NCBI GenBank assembly: GCA_965369445.1
Contig: CBDUQU010000104.1
Location: forward strand, 1 to 11,326
From: SM23-73-3 sp965369445
GTDB taxonomy: Bacteria; Zixibacteria; MSB-5A5; SM1-73
Direction: 5' to 3'
Length of the DNA: 11,326 nucleotides
Both the position numbers and the translations under genes were made by a program. Positions 6,196 through 11,326 of the stretch are shown one piece after another. Under the pieces are notes generated by a model. The model was not told where the DNA came from. It saw only the letters and a program-made list of their open reading frames with translations, and searched no databases. Within the stretch, counting starts at the first letter, position 1; every line of letters begins with the position of its first letter.

Positions 6196-6215
6196 TCTTT
6201 CTGCTCCCTTCCGGC

Positions 6216-7847
6216 TCACCACTTCTGCATGATCTCACCGAAGCACTGCAAACCGCTATATATTACGGCGCTGTAACCGTGGCCCGGCTGTGTCCAGGCG
6301 CCGGCGAGATACAGATTCTTAATCGGCGTCTCGTGACCCAGTCGGCTGGGACCGGAGTTGTCCAGGGTCTGATCGAATCCGTATATGGCGCCCCGATAAT
6401 TGCCGGTGTAGCGCACATTCGTCAAAGGCGTGCCGATCTCCTTGACCTCGATTGCATCCCGGAGTCCGTGCAGAAGCGTTCCTTCCACCTGGTCAATCAG
6501 AATGTCCGCCATCCGCTCCTTTTCTTTCCCGTAGGCCTTCTTCTTGCCCTTGAAGTAGTCGGCCTCGTACTTCTTCCAGTAATCGTATCCCTGGAGCGCG
6601 ATGATATTAACGGTGTTTTTTCCTTCCGGAGAGTAACCCTCGTAGAGGTTGTCATACAGCGTTAAGCCAAAACCACCCTCCACCTCTGCTTCAAGAGCGG
6701 CCTCGAATTCAGCCTCAGGATCATATTCAGTGGTGCAGAAGATTTCTGTATCCTTGATTCCGATTTCGCCAACTAAGTCCTTCTTCAATCCCAGGAACAC
6801 CTGGAAGCTTGAGAGGCTGACGCTGAACTGATCCATCCTGGCCAGATACTCTTTCAAATGGTCGTCCTGTTGTATCATGCTGTGGAAGGTATCATGGGCA
6901 TTGGCATTTGAGATTACCACCTTTCCGCTGTACTCTCCCCCACCGGTAGTTTTCACGCCGTAAGCGGCATGATCCTTTATCAATATCTCTTCCACCTTAG
7001 CGTTAAGCATAACCTTGCCGCCGCGTTCCTTGATGAACTTCACCAAGGCATTGCTCATCTTCTGGGATTTTCCCCTGGGATAATACCCGCCCTCCTGCAG
7101 GTATCCTATGGTGGGCATGGCATAGTAGTAGCTGGCCAGCTTCGACGGCGGAAGCCCATAGTATCCCCACAGCCCGGAGATGATGGCTTTGAGCTTAGGA
7201 TTCTTGATGTGCTCATCCATCATCTGGCCCCAGGTCTTGCTGTAACATTTGAATAGATGGGGGAAGTCGACAGGGAAGCGGCTCATATCTACCTGGCCCC
7301 GGGCGCTTGATAATTTGCCTATATCTCCTGCCACCCCTTTCATGTCCTCGAAGAGCGCCTCGATGCCTTCCTTTTCGTCCGGGAAGTAGCCGACCAGCAT
7401 CTTGATGTAACCGGGCAGGTCCTTCTGTGGCACCCGGAAGTCATGATCGGGATAGATTGCCCGGTAAAGATTTGGATGAGGCACAAACTCCACGTCTGTA
7501 ATCTCAGGGAAGCCGGGTATCAGGTTGTGAATCCCTTCTCTCTCGCCCACCGTGGTCGAGTGCAGCGAGACGTCGAACTCGAAACCACCAGGTCGCTTGA
7601 AGGTGGTGGCATATCCGCCCGGCCGGTCGTGCTTCTCCAGAACCAGCGGCTTGAATCCCTGTCGGGCAAAGGCCGCAGCGCAGCTTAAGCCCCCCAGGCC
7701 TGAGCCGATGATTACCGCATCGAATTCATTTTCACCCATCTCGGCCATTCCGCCGGTGGGGAAGAGGCTCCAATCAAGCGCCATCACCGAGGCCCCGGCC
7801 AACAATGCTCTTATGAAATCTCTTCTTTCCATGCTCTCGTATAACAT
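6216..7847 (-). CDS. Tat-exported FAD-dependent oxidoreductase, phytoene desaturase / retinol saturase-like
   Basis: A 543-residue flavoprotein. The N-terminus carries a twin-arginine signal, ERRDFIRALLAGAS (7-20), so it is likely exported folded with its cofactor. The mature part opens with a Rossmann FAD motif IIGSGLGGLS (46-55; Gly48, Gly50, Gly53), Glu71 at the end of strand 2, and RPGGYATTF (75-83). YYPRGKSQKMSNAL is typical of the CrtI / carotene isomerase / retinol saturase group. The C-terminal NLYLAGAWTQPGHGYSAVIY (511-530) is the second FAD contact. Such enzymes oxidise, reduce or isomerise polyene lipids; the substrate here is unknown. The ATG at 7847 has a strong AGGAGGGG seven to ten bases upstream, better than the site before the internal ATG at 7832. 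That ribosome-binding site directly abuts the upstream stop codon (10-bp gap), so translation is probably coupled. No carotenoid synthesis gene is nearby. Confidence 0.88.
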   Translation of the reverse strand: MLYESMERRDFIRALLAGASVMALDWSLFPTGGMAEMGENEFDAVIIGSGLGGLSCAAAFARQGFKPLVLEKHDRPGGYATTFKRPGGFEFDVSLHSTTVGEREGIHNLIPGFPEITDVEFVPHPNLYRAIYPDHDFRVPQKDLPGYIKMLVGYFPDEKEGIEALFEDMKGVAGDIGKLSSARGQVDMSRFPVDFPHLFKCYSKTWGQMMDEHIKNPKLKAIISGLWGYYGLPPSKLASYYYAMPTIGYLQEGGYYPRGKSQKMSNALVKFIKERGGKVMLNAKVEEILIKDHAAYGVKTTGGGEYSGKVVISNANAHDTFHSMIQQDDHLKEYLARMDQFSVSLSSFQVFLGLKKDLVGEIGIKDTEIFCTTEYDPEAEFEAALEAEVEGGFGLTLYDNLYEGYSPEGKNTVNIIALQGYDYWKKYEADYFKGKKKAYGKEKERMADILIDQVEGTLLHGLRDAIEVKEIGTPLTNVRYTGNYRGAIYGFDQTLDNSGPSRLGHETPIKNLYLAGAWTQPGHGYSAVIYSGLQCFGEIMQKW

Positions 7848-7857
7848 AACCCCTCCT

Positions 7858-9276
7858 CTATTTAAGAGAAACCGCTTCGATCAGATTCAGTCCCCTCTTC
7901 AAAACCTGATACCCGTTAAGCTCTTGAACGCTTACTAAATCTCCGTTTTCATCCAGGAATTCGATCTCCAGATCATAGGTCCCCGGCTCGATCTCAAAAT
8001 CGCCCACGTATATTCTTCCCGGAAGCAGGCGTGAACAGCGAAGGTCGGCATTCTCGGAGACATCGGTGGCAACGTCAATCGCCGCTTTCTTTAGCCATCC
8101 TTCTACTCCTCCGGTGTCGGCCTTCTTCTTGGCCTTATGCGCTGCCAAACCCTTGGCCACAGCGCGGGCTACGGTACGAAGGTAGATGAGTGACTTCTTG
8201 GCCTGAAAAGTCTCCTCCGCCACTTTTGCTACGTCCTCCAGAAGCTGAAGTTCTCCCAGGAACTCGGAATTCGAAAAGACCCGTACACGAGTTATGCGTG
8301 AGGGCCGTGATACGATTTCCGGAATGGAGAATTTGAAGTAGTAATCCTCCGAAACCCGCATGGGCAAGTGGCCGTATTCCGAATCCTTTCTCCAGGGATC
8401 GGTATACAGAACCTGCACTAAGTCCAAATCCTTGTCGGTCCGGATGCGAAGGTTAAGCGCCTCCTTGACCGGAGAGAGACCGACTAAAGCAACCACGCTC
8501 AGCATCGATTTGTCCTCTGAGGAGTACTTGACGTCTGGGACATCGAAGTCATAGATGTGAGGTTGTTCCCTGAAGGCTGACCTGAGCAGGTCATAATCGA
8601 TCCTGGCATCGTCCATCTTGCCGTCAGCAGCATAGACGTGCATGCTCAGATAGCGGGCGAAAGCATCGTTGTTGAACCGAACCTTCTTGGCGCTGTAATC
8701 TATTTCAACCTTCTCCTCATCATCCGACGAACCCTCCTGGAATCTGCGGGAGGCGTCGGCGTATTTTTGTTCCAGCAGGTTGAGTTTCTCATTGGCTCGT
8801 TTGACCTCCACGAAGGCGCCGTCGAAATCGTCTTGGGCCATGTAATTGAGCGCCATGATCAGGTTGGTATAAAGGATCTCATAGTCCTCTCCGGCGTATT
8901 CGAGGACGTTGTCATTCAAGAGAAGGGACGTCGCTGCCCGGGAGACGCTTTTGGTAAAAAGCTCGTCGGCAGCATCTTCGGCCTGAGTCAACCTGTGATT
9001 GCTGGTATCGAAAAGGGAGGCGTAGTGGTAGGCCAATCCGGCATCTATGTAGTATAGAAACCGGTCTTTCTTCTTGTATTTATTCTCTGCCTTGGCTGCT
9101 TCTATTCTCTGAGCGGCCGAATGGAAGTTGCCATCTTTCAGTTCGGCAGTGATCGGCTCGTAGAATGCTTTTTGGGTCGCTACCGAGCCGCAGCCGACAA
9201 AGAGAAATAGGAGAATAAGCAGCCCGACGGCTGCCTGTCCCCTGGTCACTGACGTCGAGCTTGACAATTCTACCAC
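7858..9276 (-). CDS. COG3014-like uncharacterised lipoprotein
   Basis: A 472-residue protein with an N-terminal hydrophobic segment (15-28) ending in LFLFVGC, a near-canonical lipobox with Cys29 as the likely lipidated residue. Residues about 40-230 are helical and TPR-like, including TNLIMALNYMAQDDFDGAFV and EVKRANEKLNLLEQKY. A beta-rich C-terminal part contains LLPGRIYVGDFEIEPGTYDL (417-436), a pattern I associate with COG3014 proteins. These are often found beside LpoB-like genes, as here. The GTG start at 9276 overlaps the upstream LpoB-like stop (shared GTGGTAG), indicating translational coupling; no strong ribosome-binding site is visible. An in-frame GTG at codon 10 is an alternative start but would lose the overlap. 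It probably sits in the outer membrane as a partner of the LpoB-like protein; the molecular role is unknown. Confidence 0.78.
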   Translation of the reverse strand: MVELSSSTSVTRGQAAVGLLILLFLFVGCGSVATQKAFYEPITAELKDGNFHSAAQRIEAAKAENKYKKKDRFLYYIDAGLAYHYASLFDTSNHRLTQAEDAADELFTKSVSRAATSLLLNDNVLEYAGEDYEILYTNLIMALNYMAQDDFDGAFVEVKRANEKLNLLEQKYADASRRFQEGSSDDEEKVEIDYSAKKVRFNNDAFARYLSMHVYAADGKMDDARIDYDLLRSAFREQPHIYDFDVPDVKYSSEDKSMLSVVALVGLSPVKEALNLRIRTDKDLDLVQVLYTDPWRKDSEYGHLPMRVSEDYYFKFSIPEIVSRPSRITRVRVFSNSEFLGELQLLEDVAKVAEETFQAKKSLIYLRTVARAVAKGLAAHKAKKKADTGGVEGWLKKAAIDVATDVSENADLRCSRLLPGRIYVGDFEIEPGTYDLEIEFLDENGDLVSVQELNGYQVLKRGLNLIEAVSLK

Positions 9277-9866
9277 TTGGTCTTTTTCTTGGAGATCTCT
9301 TTCTTGATCTTCTTGGTGCCGATCCAGACCTTTTCCATGCTTTCGATGTTGATCATCTCCAGATCGGTCTGATAGAACACCACCCGGGTGCCTTCGATCT
9401 CGTCGGTTATCGACTTGATGCCGCCCAGAAGGACAAAGTCTGCACCGGTTTCGTTCCTGATGCGCTTCACGGTCTCAAGTGAGGCCCATTCCTGCTGATC
9501 TAACCGTTCGTCACGAATCTCGTCTCGTTGGTGTGTGGTGGCGACGAACCTCACATGACCCGAGTTTAACAACTCCCTTTCAAAATCAGTGGTGAACGTT
9601 TCGGTGTCGATGTGCTCGCTGCTGCGGTTGCGGATGGTACCTACGGTCACAATCGGCTTCTCGCCTGCCTGTGCCACCCAGTTGGTCAACCAGACGCGGG
9701 AAAGACAATCGGATACCATCTCCTCAGCCACCAACCGGGCATCGGTATCGTTCCATTTGCCGCTTAAGTCAGTCTGCGTCTCCGGGTCGATACGGTAGAC
9801 CTTTCTGGACGAACCGCACGCCAGGGTCAGGCAGAGCGCCAGTAAAACCACGACTGCTGTTTTCAT
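9270..9866 (-). CDS. LpoB-like penicillin-binding protein activator lipoprotein
   Basis: A 198-residue lipoprotein. The signal peptide ends in LTLAC with Cys17 as the lipidation site. The DLSGKWNDTDARLVAEEMVS block (33-52) is characteristic of the LpoB family, followed by an alpha/beta domain with PIVTVGTIRNRSSEHIDT (71-88), a DFERELLNSG helix (94-103), FVLLGGIKS (144-152) and a final strand ending in a very Lys-rich tail (184-198). In enterobacteria LpoB is an outer-membrane lipoprotein that activates the peptidoglycan synthase PBP1b; whether this distant homologue does so is unknown, and no PBP gene is in the window. ATG at 9866 is preceded by an AAAGGAG ribosome-binding site five bases away. 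It is the first gene of a three-gene operon and overlaps the next by 7 bp. Confidence 0.85.
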   Translation of the reverse strand: MKTAVVVLLALCLTLACGSSRKVYRIDPETQTDLSGKWNDTDARLVAEEMVSDCLSRVWLTNWVAQAGEKPIVTVGTIRNRSSEHIDTETFTTDFERELLNSGHVRFVATTHQRDEIRDERLDQQEWASLETVKRIRNETGADFVLLGGIKSITDEIEGTRVVFYQTDLEMINIESMEKVWIGTKKIKKEISKKKTKW

Positions 9867-9910
9867 CCCCTCTCCTTTCTTGAAGAGTTAATAGATTCAT
9901 CAACTCAACT

Positions 9911-9984
9911 ATTTTACGCTGTGGTTGACTAAAGGTTGTCCGACAGTACATGGAAGAATTAAGAAATAGTCTTTCTCCTGTCAA
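9911..9984 (-). promoter_or_regulatory. Candidate promoter elements for the LpoB-like operon
   Basis: On the minus strand a perfect TTGACA lies at 9979-9984; the best -10 behind it is CTTAAT (9958-9963) at a short 15-bp spacing. Nearer the gene, TAAAAT (9911-9916) is a good -10 but lacks a clear -35. One of these probably drives the operon. The 145-bp gap and tight gene packing below argue that a promoter lies here. Confidence 0.28.
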
Positions 9985-10011
9985 GACCTTTTTGCGCCTG
10001 GGAGGGCTAAT

Positions 10012-11160
10012 CTAAGTCACATCGAATGTTCTACAGTCCACCAGATAGGGGGAGTTGAACTCGGTCATCTCGCCGGCTTTCTTGCCGGGAGCGGGGAGCA
10101 GTCTTGCGGAGAGTGGTTTGTCAAGCGTAATGGCCAATCTCGCCATGTCGAGTAATATCGCCTCGATCTTCTCCACCGCTATATCGCCAGGCACGGGAAC
10201 GACATCCAGGCCGCAGCCGCAGACTGCCGAATAGAGCAATAAGTCTGTTAGCTTAAAGGTTCCCTCACTTGCTCTCTGGGCCAGTCCAAAATCTTCACAC
10301 ACCGGAAGCATCAGGCCGGAATAGCCGCACGTTTTCACGGAAAGGCTCTTCAAAACGCCGGTGATCATGGCAGAGATGGCCAGTGTGCCGGGTTGTCCGA
10401 ATTTGCCGATCCCTAACTTTTCATAGGCGAATGCAAGGCTTTCATCTTTTTCCAATGTAGGGGCCAGAGAGGCATCAATCCCCCGGAACCGGATGCTGAA
10501 TTCTATCGAGACCTGCTGTGCGACATCCTGAACTTTTCTCAACTCCTCTTCGACTATTGATCTCAGATTTTGCTCTGCCTCCAGTAGATTCTTCGAGTTT
10601 GAAAAAGCTCTCATGGCCAGGTCGCTGTTTTCCAGGCCGATGGAAAACGAGTTTTCGCCCTCGTGGTATGCCGCCGGAAAGAAGGGTATCCCCGGTTTGC
10701 AGTTGCACCAGGCGCAGAATCGAAAGTTGCCCTCCCCGTTTTCGGTCACCTCGGAAATGCGCTTGATGACCTCTGCCGACGCTCTCAGGTTCTCAGAATC
10801 GATTCCACTTTTTAAATCACCGATTTTGCCAGAGCAGGAAATGAGTGATGTGCTCCTGATAATCTCCGGCAAGATTTCAATCGCCTCCGGGGTACCGGCA
10901 TAGCCGATATTGAAAAAACTAACCTCCAGACCGCGGCAGATCTCTTCGACTTTTCGAATCAGGCCCAGAAGTTCCGCGCTGGTTGCAGCCTGTAGATATT
11001 CCTGCCATGAGTTTGTGGCTATTCTGGTGGTCTGGACCTCGTACCCGTTTTCTTCAAAAAACGTCTTTGCCTTCTGGTTGAACTCTGCCAGAGGCTTGAT
11101 CTTGTCAAAGTCCTTTGGGGATTTGAAAGTAACGCCGGTGGTGATGGCTCTGATTTTCAT
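10012..11160 (-). CDS. DUF711 / UPF0210 family protein
   Basis: A 382-residue protein from the ATG at 11160. The frame extends four codons to a TTG at 11172, but neither start has a recognisable ribosome-binding site, and MKIRAITTGV matches the usual family start. Counting from the ATG, family signatures in order are PGIPFFPAAYH (156-166), RGIDASLAP (226-234), GYSGLMLPVCED (279-290), SAVCGCGLDVVPVPGD (311-326) and KPLSARLLPAPGKKAGEMTE (348-367). Members of about 400-450 residues occur in bacteria and archaea; the biochemical role is unsettled, although a structural relation to glycyl-radical enzymes has been noted for the family. Cysteine is frequent here, including a CAWCNC cluster (149-154). 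It is encoded alone, 145 bp upstream of the LpoB-like operon on the same strand, and probably cytoplasmic, as no signal peptide is seen. Confidence 0.85.
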   Translation of the reverse strand: MKIRAITTGVTFKSPKDFDKIKPLAEFNQKAKTFFEENGYEVQTTRIATNSWQEYLQAATSAELLGLIRKVEEICRGLEVSFFNIGYAGTPEAIEILPEIIRSTSLISCSGKIGDLKSGIDSENLRASAEVIKRISEVTENGEGNFRFCAWCNCKPGIPFFPAAYHEGENSFSIGLENSDLAMRAFSNSKNLLEAEQNLRSIVEEELRKVQDVAQQVSIEFSIRFRGIDASLAPTLEKDESLAFAYEKLGIGKFGQPGTLAISAMITGVLKSLSVKTCGYSGLMLPVCEDFGLAQRASEGTFKLTDLLLYSAVCGCGLDVVPVPGDIAVEKIEAILLDMARLAITLDKPLSARLLPAPGKKAGEMTEFNSPYLVDCRTFDVT

Positions 11161-11236
11161 AACAATCGACAAAAAGAGAAAAGTGGCATTCTTGCCAGGC
11201 TTTCGTCTACGGTTTTCTATATGTAATAGAATCGAG

Positions 11237-11269
11237 ATTATAAGTCAAGCAGGAAAGCTCGTTACGAGC
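11237..11269 (-). promoter_or_regulatory. Promoter-like elements and small palindrome upstream of the DUF711 gene
   Basis: On the minus strand TTGACT (11243-11248) is directly followed by TATAAT (11237-11242), so the two cannot serve as -35 and -10 of one promoter. TATAAT could be a -10 with a poor -35, or TTGACT a -35 for a weak -10 near TACATA. Just upstream, GCTCG TTA CGAGC (11257-11269) is a perfect 5-bp inverted repeat that could be a small operator. About 75 bases separate TATAAT from the ATG. Confidence 0.25.
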
Positions 11270-11326
11270 CGGGCCATTGTGTCAAGCTAATTGTGTAAAT
11301 TCGTAATTGGGCATATCCTGGGGTTG

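Larger units (their letters stand above)
5527..6215. other. Non-coding, palindrome-rich region between the NACHT gene and the flavoprotein gene
   Basis: About 690 bp with no intact gene. The part nearest the NACHT gene (5527-5700) carries its likely leader and promoter. Beyond it are a possible 3' coding remnant (5779-5869), a 92-bp inverted-repeat element (5870-5961), two short hairpins (5979-5994; 6028-6044, arms ACGCCC/GGGCGT) and a strong 12-bp hairpin (6153-6179). The word CGGACGCCCG at 6024-6033 also occurs at 364-373 in the first intergenic region, linking the repeat content of the two. Confidence 0.65.

Noticed and set aside
5775..6276. Several overlapping open frames in the repeat-rich intergenic region
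   Set aside because: They run through palindromes and give Pro/Gly/Arg/Cys-rich products on both strands with no family features or ribosome-binding sites.

Overview
The window most likely comes from a Gram-negative (two-membrane) bacterium of moderate GC content. The evidence is two lipoproteins of envelope families (LpoB-like and COG3014-like), a twin-arginine signal peptide on an FAD oxidoreductase, and a signal peptide on a large TPR protein. Several intergenic palindromic repeats are of the kind I associate with large environmental genomes. I cannot name the phylum from this sequence alone.

Layout. Positions 1-614 hold no convincing gene. They contain a possible insertion-sequence end (1-36), a GA-rich hairpin with a third stem arm (66-100), an A/T-rich inverted repeat (117-198) and a tandem array built on ATCCGTT heptamers (about 247-490). 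A small membrane protein (615-872, +) then faces the 3' end of a 622-aa exported TPR protein (926-2794, -). Upstream of the TPR gene, on the same strand, lies an 888-aa membrane-anchored NACHT-type STAND NTPase (2860-5526, -), the gene of greatest interest. A good promoter-like pair at 5669-5698 sits upstream of it. Positions 5527-6215 are non-coding and repeat-rich, with a possible 3' remnant of a lost gene (5779-5869), a 92-bp inverted-repeat element (5870-5961) and a second hairpin of the same design as the one at 66-100.

The right half is all on the minus strand. Three genes form a tight operon, in transcription order: an LpoB-like lipoprotein (9866-9270), a COG3014-like lipoprotein (9276-7858, start overlapping the previous stop) and a Tat-exported phytoene-desaturase/retinol-saturase-like flavoprotein (7847-6216, 10-bp gap). 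Upstream of that operon is a DUF711/UPF0210 family protein (about 11160-10012).

The two halves look functionally separate. The right half looks like envelope housekeeping with an unexpected flavoenzyme attached. The left half looks like an accessory segment: a solitary NACHT NTPase with transmembrane segments at both ends, of the class that includes bacterial antiphage proteins, lying in a stretch bounded on both sides by repeat-rich DNA carrying the same hairpin design. A role for the NACHT protein in defence is inferred from its family, not shown by the sequence.
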